Shown: one piece after another, positions 1 to 6,012 of the stretch
Layout: the number at the start of each line of letters is the position of its first letter
Numbering within the stretch: the first letter of the stretch is position 1
Assembly (NCBI GenBank): GCA_964604045.1
Contig: CAZRXM010000033.1
Span: 1 to 11,590 of the forward strand
Direction of reading: 5' to 3'
Source: DRVP01 sp964604045
GTDB lineage: Archaea; Thermoproteota; Bathyarchaeia; Bathyarchaeales; Bathycorpusculaceae
Length of the DNA stretch: 11,590 nt
Position numbers and translations under genes: made by a program
The notes under the pieces: generated by a model
Told to the model about the DNA's origin: nothing
Database searches by the model: none
Seen by the model: the letters and a program-made list of their open reading frames with translations, nothing else

Positions 1-209
1 CCGCCAGCAAGATGCTTTGAAGAACCGTTAGACAAAGGTGCCTTGAGAGGGACGAAGCTGAACAGGGCGAAGTATGAGGTTATGTTGAAAATGTATTATA
101 GGAAAAGGGCTGGGATGAAAAAGGAGTCCCGACAAAGACAACTCTTAAAAAGCTTGGCTTAGGGGACATGGCCAAACAACTGAAGAAACGCGTGAATATC
201 TGGGAATAG
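1..209 (+). CDS. aor: C-terminal fragment of an aldehyde:ferredoxin oxidoreductase-family protein, with an apparent frameshift
   Basis: The gene enters from the left edge. Frame 1 (bases 1-108) reads PPARCFEEPLDKGALRGTKL and continues to a MYYRKR segment. From base 111 the homology continues in frame 3 as GWDEKGVPTKTTLKKLGLG and runs to TAG at 207-209. Both parts match the end of AOR-family proteins and align with the end of the complete AOR in this window (PPRFYEPLPSGPFKG ... YY ... GWDERGIPRSEVLKRLGL). Adding one G to the AGGGC run at 106-110 would restore RKR-GWDEKG. As written, frame 1 stops at 160-162 and replaces the conserved tail. The cause could be a real mutation or a homopolymer error in the assembly. 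The active site and cluster ligands lie outside the window, so substrate and activity cannot be judged. The gene converges on proS, with 4 bases between stop codons. Confidence 0.8.
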
Positions 210-213
210 CTGC

Positions 214-1659
214 CTAATAGGACCTTGCGAAGTAAACAAGTTCCTTCGCTTCACCGCCACAGTAAATGCATTTGGAAACAGGGTCCTCTTTTTCGAAGGG
301 TATGATCCTAATCGTGGCGCCTGTTTCTTCCTTTATCCTCCGTTCGCACTCTTGGCTACCGCACCACGACGCTTTTATGAAGCCACCTTTTGTTTGAAGC
401 ACTTCCTTAAACTCCTCATAACTCTTAACGGTGGTGATGTGTTCTTCCAAGAATTTTTTAGCTTTGCTGAAGAGGTTGTTTTGAATATCTTCCAAAAGCT
501 TCTTGACGACGTCCACAACCTCCTCGTCATTAACCACCATTTTTTCAAACGTATCCCTCCTAGCCAGGGTGACGTGCCCTTGTGCAACGTCCCTCGGGCC
601 TATTTCAATGCGCACCGGCACACCCTTCAATTCCCAGTCGTTGAACTTCCAGCCAGGCGTGTACTCCCTTCTGTCGTCTAGAACTGTGGATATGCCGGCT
701 TTTTCCAGTTTTTCGCGGATTTCTTGGGATTTGGCGAGGATAGCGTTCACGTCGGCTGTTTTATAGGGGATTGGAATAATTACGGCTTGTACCGGGGCCA
801 CTTTCGGCGGTATGATAAGACCTTTATCGTCGCCGTGCACCATAACCATGGCGCCTATGACGCGGGTTGAAATCCCCCAAGATGTCTGCCACACATAGTG
901 TTCTTCCTCATCTTCCCCAACGAACTTTATGTCAAAAACTTTTGAGAAGTTTTGTCCAAGGTTATGGGATGTGCCCATTTGCAGAGCCTTGCCGTCAGGC
1001 ATTATCGCCTCCAAAGTGGTTGTGTAAAGGGCTCCGGCGAACTTTTCACTTTCAGACTTCCGTCCAACAAGCACCGGAATAGCCAAATAGTTCTCCATGA
1101 TGTCCCTGTATTCGTTGAGTATCAGCATGACCTCTTGGTCGGCTTCCTCCCTTGTAGCGTGGGCTGTGTGGCCTTCCTGCCATAGAAACTCCCTTGTCCG
1201 CAGGAACAGCTTTGTGGATTTTGTTTCCCACCTTACAACGCTACACCACTGGTTAACCTTGACGGGCAAGTCTCGCCAACTCCTAATCCACCTGGCAAAC
1301 ATCGCATAAATTATTGTTTCAGAGGTTGGCCTAATGGCGAGGCGCTCCTCCAGAGGAGTGCCCCCGCCGACGGTAACCCATGCGACTTCCGGGACGAAGC
1401 CGGCGAAGTGTTCAGCCTCCTTTTTAAGAAAGCTTTCTGGTATGAAGAGGGGGAAATATACATTCCTATGACCTGTTCTCTTTATTTTTTCGTTGAAAAT
1501 TTGCTGGATTTTCTCCCAGATGGCGTATGAAAGTTCTCTGAAAACCATGCAGCCCTTTATTGGAGCGTAATCTGCCATTCCGGATTTTAGGATCACCTGT
1601 GTGTACCATTCAGAAAGGTTTTCAGACTTTTTGACGGTAACGCCCAAGTCGGACATCAT
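214..1659 (-). CDS. proS: Prolyl-tRNA synthetase, archaeal/eukaryotic type with C-terminal zinc domain
   Basis: Class IIa enzyme that activates proline with ATP and charges tRNA-Pro in the cytoplasm. Numbering here is from the upstream GTG at 1665. The motif-1 region is around ADYAPIKGCMVFRELSYAIW (31-50). RPTSE (112-116) and VRWETKSTKLFLRTREFLWQ (144-163) form the motif-2 region. GISTRVIGAMVMVHGDDKGL (264-283) is motif 3. The anticodon-binding domain follows at about 290-395. The C-terminal zinc domain has Cys435, Cys440, Cys466 and Cys469 and ends in Tyr483, as is usual for the archaeal form; the bacterial editing insertion is absent. Start choice: GGAG at 1667-1670 lies 7 bases before the ATG at 1657-1659 (481 aa), but only 1 base before the in-frame GTG at 1663-1665 (483 aa). 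The GTG is possible if the mRNA is leaderless. The gene is monocistronic here and divergent from apgM. Confidence 0.97.
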   Translation of the reverse strand: MMSDLGVTVKKSENLSEWYTQVILKSGMADYAPIKGCMVFRELSYAIWEKIQQIFNEKIKRTGHRNVYFPLFIPESFLKKEAEHFAGFVPEVAWVTVGGGTPLEERLAIRPTSETIIYAMFARWIRSWRDLPVKVNQWCSVVRWETKSTKLFLRTREFLWQEGHTAHATREEADQEVMLILNEYRDIMENYLAIPVLVGRKSESEKFAGALYTTTLEAIMPDGKALQMGTSHNLGQNFSKVFDIKFVGEDEEEHYVWQTSWGISTRVIGAMVMVHGDDKGLIIPPKVAPVQAVIIPIPYKTADVNAILAKSQEIREKLEKAGISTVLDDRREYTPGWKFNDWELKGVPVRIEIGPRDVAQGHVTLARRDTFEKMVVNDEEVVDVVKKLLEDIQNNLFSKAKKFLEEHITTVKSYEEFKEVLQTKGGFIKASWCGSQECERRIKEETGATIRIIPFEKEDPVSKCIYCGGEAKELVYFARSY

Positions 1660-1666
1660 GGTCACA

Positions 1667-1670
1667 CTCC
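1667..1670 (-). promoter_or_regulatory. Shine-Dalgarno GGAG that sets the proS start
   Basis: On the minus strand, GGAG is followed by TGTGACC and then ATG. The 7-base spacing favours the ATG at 1659 over the GTG at 1665, which would almost touch the GGAG. A TATA-like GTTAA-ATA-TTAAC dyad at 1686-1698 lies about 26 bases before the GTG, so a leaderless GTG start is the competing reading. Confidence 0.5.
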
Positions 1671-1699
1671 TGTTCTAAGCTGCATGTTAAATATTAACC

Positions 1700-1766
1700 T
1701 AGTAGGGTGTTTTCTACTAAAACTGGCAGGTTTTCACGGGTTTTGGCGATGTGGAAGACGATCGCC
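1700..1766. other. Two small dyads in the proS-apgM intergenic region
   Basis: The region between proS and apgM has no gene that can be supported. It contains an inverted repeat TAGTAG (1700-1705) / CTACTA (1714-1719) with an 8-base spacer. It also has a hairpin GGCGAT (1745-1750) / ATCGCC (1761-1766) with a 10-base loop; an alternative fold pairs GTGG-AAGA (1751-1758) with TCTT and CCAC further downstream. These could be operator or leader structure, but six-base arms are weak evidence. Confidence 0.25.
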
Positions 1767-1840
1767 CATCTTCAACCACTTGCAATAGGAAAGTTGCCTT
1801 ATTATTTAAGGCTTCTTCTGCCCTAAGGAATGACAAGTGT

Positions 1841-1846
1841 TTTAAA
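1841..1846 (+). promoter_or_regulatory. apgM: Possible TATA box (TTTAAA) for apgM
   Basis: TTTAAA lies 47 bases before the TTG start. With the usual archaeal spacing of about 26 bases to the transcription start, the leader would be about 20-25 bases. No purine BRE stretch is clear, so this is a weak call. Confidence 0.3.
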
Positions 1847-1868
1847 CTGGAAAGGTTAAGAGTGAGTG

Positions 1869-1880
1869 TTAAACGTTTAA
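1869..1880. promoter_or_regulatory. Perfect 12-bp palindrome TTAAACGTTTAA upstream of apgM
   Basis: TTAAACGTTTAA is identical to its reverse complement. It ends 12 bases before the TTG start of apgM, so it would lie in the 5' leader or over the transcription start. It could be a repressor site, though an AT-rich 12-mer palindrome can arise by chance in an intergenic region of this size. Confidence 0.35.
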
Positions 1881-1892
1881 AGCGTGGTTTGA

Positions 1893-3131
1893 TTGAAAGC
1901 CCTCCTCGTAATAGGAGACGGAATGGCTGATAGACCACTTAAGGAGTTGGGCTGGAAAACCCCTCTTGAAGCCGCAAATAAGCCCTCCATGAACCACGTG
2001 GCAGGTGTCGGAGTCTGCGGTCTGGTGGATCCAATAGCCCCGGGAATACCACCGGGTAGCGATACAGCGACCCTTGCGCTGCTGGGCTATGACGCCTTGA
2101 AGGTTTATTCTGGAAGGGGCGTCTTTGAAGCCCTTGGATGGGGGATAGAGGTTGCAGAAGGCGACGTCTGTTTCCGATGCAACTTTGCAACCGTCGACGA
2201 TAAAATGACAGTTTTGGATAGAAGAGCTGGCAGAATAGCCACCGAAGAAGCGGCTGAACTTGCAGAGAGCCTAAAAAAGGTCAAGCTTTCAAAGCCCAAA
2301 GTGGATTTTGTTTTTGCAAGCACCGTTGAACATCGAGCCGTTCTGATTCTCCGCGGCCTAAAACTGTCAAGGGAAGTCAGCGACTCGGACCCGGCGGTTA
2401 ATGGAAGAAAAGCCCTTGAAGTTAAGCCTTTAAACAACAGCGTGGAAGCCAAATTCACAGCCGAAGTCCTCAACGAGCTTGCCCAGAAATTTCATGAAGT
2501 CTTAAAGAGGCATCCGGTGAACAGGGAGAGGGAAGCCCGTGGGCGACCTCCCGCAAACTTCATTTTGTTTAGGGGGGCAGGGACCTTGCCGAAAATTAAG
2601 CCTCTAAACGAGCTTTACGAAGTTGAAGCTTCATGTGTTTCTGCAACCCCGCTTATTCGGGGCGTCTGCAGGGCAGCGGGCATGCGACTTTTAAATGTTG
2701 AGGGTGCCACTGGAACGGTGCATACGGATTATATGGCGAAGGCTAAAGCCGCCGTTCAAGCGTTAGGAAACAGCGACCTCGTTCTCTTGCACGTGAAAGC
2801 ACCCGACGCAGCAAGCCACGACGGAAACATCAAACAAAAGGTTGAAGTGATAGAGAAACTAGACAAAATGCTCGCCTACATACTTAACAACATTGACTTA
2901 AGCGAAACATATGTGGCTTTAACAGCGGACCACACAACATCGTGCATAACTGGAAACCATGAAGGTGACCCTGTGCCACTGGCCATAATGGGCCCCTATG
3001 TCCGCAGCGACGACGTAAACGAGTTTGATGAGAGAGCATGCGCAAAAGGAGGCCTCGGGAGGCTTCGAGGAAAGCACCTCATGCCCATTCTCATGAACTT
3101 TCTGGGGAAAGTTAAGAAAATTGGAGCGTAG
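1893..3131 (+). CDS. apgM: 2,3-bisphosphoglycerate-independent phosphoglycerate mutase, archaeal type
   Basis: Interconverts 3- and 2-phosphoglycerate in glycolysis/gluconeogenesis; alkaline-phosphatase superfamily with two metal ions. The protein is 412 aa, the usual size for the archaeal (ApgM) branch and shorter than bacterial GpmI. Metal ligands include Asp9 in the N-terminal VIGDGMADRP. PPGSDTATLALLGYD (53-67) carries Ser56, the expected phospho-serine nucleophile. GRGVFEALG follows at 74-82. LLHVKAPDAASHDGN (298-312) and TADHTTSC (344-351) hold the remaining His/Asp ligands, with His356 in GNHEGDPVP. The start is TTG at 1893; it gives the family-typical MK-LLVIGDG beginning, and no in-frame ATG lies close by. 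No strong Shine-Dalgarno is visible. It converges on the NAD kinase with a 3-base gap. Confidence 0.95.
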   Translation: MKALLVIGDGMADRPLKELGWKTPLEAANKPSMNHVAGVGVCGLVDPIAPGIPPGSDTATLALLGYDALKVYSGRGVFEALGWGIEVAEGDVCFRCNFATVDDKMTVLDRRAGRIATEEAAELAESLKKVKLSKPKVDFVFASTVEHRAVLILRGLKLSREVSDSDPAVNGRKALEVKPLNNSVEAKFTAEVLNELAQKFHEVLKRHPVNREREARGRPPANFILFRGAGTLPKIKPLNELYEVEASCVSATPLIRGVCRAAGMRLLNVEGATGTVHTDYMAKAKAAVQALGNSDLVLLHVKAPDAASHDGNIKQKVEVIEKLDKMLAYILNNIDLSETYVALTADHTTSCITGNHEGDPVPLAIMGPYVRSDDVNEFDERACAKGGLGRLRGKHLMPILMNFLGKVKKIGA

Positions 3132-3134
3132 AGG

Positions 3135-4256
3135 TTAATGGACGGGCATTAAACGCCACTCTCGGTAGTCTGTGATCACCTTAATGTAGCCCCGAAGCAT
3201 CTTGTCCACCTCAGCGTCTCCAGTGTCAACCCTTAAAACTCCGCCTTCGATGTCGCGGAGTTTATTTTTGGTCGCCGCTACAATAATCCTCTGTTTTCCA
3301 ACGCGCCTTATGACCTCCGGGCTTATTTGCTGGTTTCCTCTGCCAAGCAGTATTCCCTGCCTGCCAATGGGTGACAGGATTATCCAAGTTTTCTGCCAGT
3401 CATCCACGTTCTCCAAGATTTTCCTCTCGTCAACGTCGAGGACAACCTTGCCGTTTTTGTATATGTCTACGCCTAACACGGTTTTGGGCACACGCAGCAG
3501 ATCTGCAACACACTTAACGGTGGTTCCAGGACCGAGAATATATGTGGCGTTAGGTTGCATCTCTTCAACTATAAACCTCGCTATGGCCATTTGATTCTCC
3601 CTCTCATCTACTGTTTCAGGTGTCACCTGCTTGCTTCCCTGTATACGCATCGGGAGGAAAGGCCCCTTCAAGTAGCCGTAAAGTTTCACGGCGAAGGTGT
3701 CGCTTCGAATGGCTGATTCATCCGCGTCCATAACCTCAAATTCTTCGACGGCTGCTTCTCCGCGCATGTAGGCTAAAACAACTTCCGCTGCGTCTGAAGG
3801 ATTTACAGCGAAAATGCCGCTATACATTTTTACGCCCGACGGGACACCTAAAACTGGCACTTCAACGCCCTCCGCCCTCATCGCGTCTAACACATCCTTA
3901 GCCGTGCCGTCCCCGCCGACAAAAACTATTAAGTCCACATTCATTCTGCACAAGAGTTTAACAGCGGTCTTTGTATCTTCAGCCGTGGTTTCCTCTCCAA
4001 TACTCATAGGCAAAACCTGGACACACAGCTCAGCTTCTTCAGCCTCCCTTTCGCCCATGACACCGGGGCACGTCAAAATTTCAACAGTGTTTCCTCTTAA
4101 GACCTCTTTAAGCTCCTGAAGAAACTCCACAGCCCTTTTTGGCGCCACGGGGGTTGCTCCTCTAGCAATGGCCTCCCTTAAAACGCCATCTGTCCCTTTG
4201 AGGCCCACCCTTCCACCCATGCCGGCTATGGGGTTAACGATAAAACCCAATCGCAT
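3135..4256 (-). CDS. ATP-NAD kinase family protein (archaeal COG3199/AcoX-like type)
   Basis: Predicted to phosphorylate NAD to NADP using ATP or polyphosphate. The protein is 373 aa from the ATG at 4254-4256, which starts MRLGFIVNPIAGMGGRVGLK, the standard beginning of this family. The kinase signature GGDGTAKDV is at 114-122. GVPSGVKMYSGIFAVNPSDA follows at 137-156, GPGTT at 242-246, and GRGNQQISPEVIRRVG at 305-320. The open frame extends 71 codons further upstream, but that part is not family-like and lies antisense to DUF1028, so the shorter start is preferred. It is divergent from DUF1028 across 58 bases containing a perfect dyad; GTTTATA on the minus strand near 4288-4294 could be its TATA box, which would give a very short leader. 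COG3199 proteins are often annotated as NAD kinases; whether this one uses ATP, polyphosphate or another substrate is not shown by the sequence. Confidence 0.88.
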   Translation of the reverse strand: MRLGFIVNPIAGMGGRVGLKGTDGVLREAIARGATPVAPKRAVEFLQELKEVLRGNTVEILTCPGVMGEREAEEAELCVQVLPMSIGEETTAEDTKTAVKLLCRMNVDLIVFVGGDGTAKDVLDAMRAEGVEVPVLGVPSGVKMYSGIFAVNPSDAAEVVLAYMRGEAAVEEFEVMDADESAIRSDTFAVKLYGYLKGPFLPMRIQGSKQVTPETVDERENQMAIARFIVEEMQPNATYILGPGTTVKCVADLLRVPKTVLGVDIYKNGKVVLDVDERKILENVDDWQKTWIILSPIGRQGILLGRGNQQISPEVIRRVGKQRIIVAATKNKLRDIEGGVLRVDTGDAEVDKMLRGYIKVITDYREWRLMPVH

Positions 4257-4257
4257 G

Positions 4258-4277
4258 TTTATCTCACTAGAGATAAA
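4258..4277. promoter_or_regulatory. Perfect 8-bp inverted repeat in the NAD kinase / DUF1028 divergent promoter
   Basis: TTTATCTC (4258-4265) and GAGATAAA (4270-4277) are exact reverse complements separated by ACTA. The dyad begins one base upstream of the NAD kinase ATG. Its right arm contains GATAAAA, a possible TATA element for DUF1028 about 40 bases before that start. On the other side GTATAAAC (4288-4295) could act as a TATA box for the minus strand. A dimeric repressor here could control both genes. This is inferred from position and symmetry only. Confidence 0.5.
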
Positions 4278-4314
4278 ACGTGCAAGGTATAAACTGTTAG
4301 GCGGGGGCAGTTTG

Positions 4315-4983
4315 ATGGTAGAACATGGAACCTTTTCGATTCTCGCCATCTCCAAAGACTGGAAGCTTATGGGCGTGGCGGTGGCTTCTGGTTCAACAGC
4401 CGTGGGACTGAGAGTACCACACGCCTTGCCGGGCGTGGGCGTGGTTGCTACACAGGCATATACCAACATTGCTTATGGGATTGAAGGCTTACGTCTGCTG
4501 GCTGAAGGCTTAACACCAGAACAGACCCTGAAAAAGTTGTTAGCAGGAGACCCTCAAAGGGAGAAAAGACAAGTCGCCATAATGGACTTTGCTGGAAGGA
4601 AAGCCGTTTTCACGGGAGTCGAAGCACCAGAAGCACGAGGGGAGATTGTTGGCGAAGACTACGTGGTCGTTGGAAACCTTTTAAGAGATATTGGGGTGCT
4701 TGAAAACATGGCGAAACGCTTCGAAGAAGCTAATGGAAAACTCGTTTTTAGGCTTTTAGAAGCCTTGAAGGCTGGAAGTGAAAGCGGTGGAGATAAACGA
4801 GGAGAAAAATCCGCAGCTATAACGGTGGTTGATGAAAAAGACGTCCTGCTTAAACTAAGGGTCGACGAAAGCCCAAACCCTATTCAAAAGCTTGTAAACA
4901 CAGTCGAGAAGCGCTTATATACCGCGGAAATTGAAAGGCGAACTCTACAAGATGGGAAGGCTAATTGTATAGGAAAAACATGA
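4315..4983 (+). CDS. DUF1028 family protein (predicted Ntn-hydrolase-like)
   Basis: A 222-aa protein of the DUF1028 family, whose function is not established; members have been described as having an Ntn-hydrolase-like fold. Family landmarks are GTFSILAISKD (5-15), GVAVASGSTAVGLRVPHALP (20-39), GVGVVATQAYTNIAYGIEGL (40-59), FTG (99-101), VVVGNLL (117-123) and RLLEALKAGSESGGDKRGEK (146-165) with the following SAA. Thr6, the conserved Thr near the N-terminus, would be the candidate nucleophile if the Ntn idea holds. The segment after FTG reads APEARGE, where I would expect a Cys/Trp-Ala-Gly-His-type stretch. ATG 4315 has GGGGG at 4303-4307 with 7-base spacing; the upstream frame extension is antisense to the NAD kinase start. 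Its TGA overlaps the ATG of threonine dehydrogenase (ATGA, 4980-4983), so the two are likely co-translated. Confidence 0.85.
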   Translation: MVEHGTFSILAISKDWKLMGVAVASGSTAVGLRVPHALPGVGVVATQAYTNIAYGIEGLRLLAEGLTPEQTLKKLLAGDPQREKRQVAIMDFAGRKAVFTGVEAPEARGEIVGEDYVVVGNLLRDIGVLENMAKRFEEANGKLVFRLLEALKAGSESGGDKRGEKSAAITVVDEKDVLLKLRVDESPNPIQKLVNTVEKRLYTAEIERRTLQDGKANCIGKT

Positions 4984-5942
4984 AGAAAATTCTCGTCACG
5001 GGCGCTACCGGTCAAATTGGCTCAGAACTTACGCTGGCTTTGAGGGAACGTTTTGGCGGCGAAAATGTTGTCGCAGCTGGACATAGAAGGAAGCCTGGTG
5101 GAAAACTTCTAGAAAGTGGACCCTTCGTTTACTTGGACGCAACGGATAAAAGAGCTTTGGAAAAAATTGTGGAAGAACACGACGTTGACACCATTTACCA
5201 TCTGGCCGCCGTTCTTTCCGCTGCTGGAGAAAAAGACCCGCAGACGGCTTGGAGGGTTAACATGGAAAGCCTCTACAACGTTCTAGAGGTTGCGAGGGAG
5301 AAAGGGCTCACTAGGGTTTTCTGGCCAAGTTCCATAGCGGTTTTCGGCCCAGAAGCCCCCCGCGTTAACACCCCTCAAAACACTGTTTTGATACCTAAAA
5401 CCATTTATGGTGTAAGCAAGGTGGCTGGCGAACTCCTTTGCAACTACTATTTCCACCGCTACGGCGTTGACGTTAGAAGTGTACGTTACCCCGGCATAAT
5501 CAGCAGCGAAACACTGCCCAGCGGCGGCACAACAGACTATGCTGTTGAAATTTTTTACGAGGCTATTAAGCGTAAGAGGTACGTCTGCTTCCTGAGGGCG
5601 GACACAGTTTTACCCATGATGTATATGCCGGACTGTATAAATGCAGCCCTAAAACTGATGGAAGCCGACCCTTCGAGAATTAAGTGCCGCACAAGCTACA
5701 ATGTGGCGGCGATGAGCTTCTCGCCGGCGGAACTCGTGGCTGAAATAAAGAAGTATATTCCAGACTTCGTGTGTGAATATAAACCGGACTATAGGCAGCA
5801 GATTGCCGATTCGTGGCCTATTACTATAGACGACAGCGCAGCAAGGGAGGATTGGGGTTGGAAGCCTCAGTATGACTTGGCCGCCATGGTTAAAGACATG
5901 ATTGAGAAACTTTCGAAGCGTTTTGCTGAAGGTCTCCTTTAA
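4980..5942 (+). CDS. tdh: L-threonine 3-dehydrogenase, short-chain dehydrogenase/UDP-galactose-epimerase-like type
   Basis: Oxidises L-threonine with NAD+ to 2-amino-3-oxobutyrate. It is a 320-aa extended SDR enzyme, not the zinc-dependent medium-chain type. The Rossmann motif TGATGQIG (7-14) has the G-x-x-G-x-x-G pattern. Next come TIYHLAAVLSAAGEKDPQTA (71-90), PSSIAVFGPEAP (116-127) with the catalytic Ser, and YGVSK (143-147) with Tyr143 and Lys147. RYPGIIS, GGTTDYAVEIFYEA, LPMMYMPD, ADSWP-IDDSAAREDWGWKP are hallmarks of the threonine dehydrogenase branch rather than of sugar epimerases. ATG 4980 overlaps the DUF1028 stop and has AGGA six bases before it; a TTG at 4965 is less likely. The next gene uses the product, which strongly supports the call. 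The 70-base gap to kbl may hold a second promoter. Confidence 0.93.
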   Translation: MKKILVTGATGQIGSELTLALRERFGGENVVAAGHRRKPGGKLLESGPFVYLDATDKRALEKIVEEHDVDTIYHLAAVLSAAGEKDPQTAWRVNMESLYNVLEVAREKGLTRVFWPSSIAVFGPEAPRVNTPQNTVLIPKTIYGVSKVAGELLCNYYFHRYGVDVRSVRYPGIISSETLPSGGTTDYAVEIFYEAIKRKRYVCFLRADTVLPMMYMPDCINAALKLMEADPSRIKCRTSYNVAAMSFSPAELVAEIKKYIPDFVCEYKPDYRQQIADSWPITIDDSAAREDWGWKPQYDLAAMVKDMIEKLSKRFAEGLL

Positions 5943-5972
5943 GGTGGTTTCCCGTGTTTTGGATAGGAAACG

Positions 5973-5978
5973 TTATAA
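5973..5978 (+). promoter_or_regulatory. kbl: Possible TATA box (TTATAA) ahead of kbl
   Basis: TTATAA in the 70-base tdh-kbl gap would place transcription start near base 6001. That leaves a leader of about 12 bases containing GGTGG (6004-6008) before the GTG start. It could let kbl be expressed without tdh, but read-through from tdh is equally possible. Confidence 0.3.
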
Positions 5979-6012
5979 TGAAACTAGAAATAGACTCTAG
6001 TGGGGTGGAAAC

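Noticed and set aside
1666..1892. Possible tRNA or T-box-like leader between proS and apgM, suggested by the small hairpins.
   Set aside because: No cloverleaf, no TTCGA-type T-loop and no CCA-side stem could be found; the hairpins are short, and T-box leaders are not an archaeal feature.
1717..1938. 73-codon minus-strand frame in the proS-apgM intergenic region.
   Set aside because: No ribosome-binding site or family resemblance, and it overlaps the apgM start; the sequence looks regulatory rather than coding.
2105..2473. 122-codon open frame on the minus strand inside apgM.
   Set aside because: Ser/Leu/Thr-rich low-complexity translation typical of an antisense shadow; apgM is clearly the coding strand.
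4168..4314. 49-codon upstream extension of the DUF1028 reading frame.
   Set aside because: It is antisense to the NAD kinase N-terminus, while ATG 4315 has a well-spaced GGGGG and gives the family-typical short N-terminus.
4257..4469. 71-codon N-terminal extension of the NAD kinase reading frame.
   Set aside because: The family-typical start MRLGFIVNPIAG is at 4256; the extension is antisense to DUF1028 and has no family-like sequence.
4980..5942. Annotation as UDP-glucose 4-epimerase or a generic sugar epimerase.
   Set aside because: The GGTTDYAVEIFYEA, LPMMYMPD and SIDD-like/AREDWGW signatures and the adjacent kbl identify the SDR-type threonine dehydrogenase branch.
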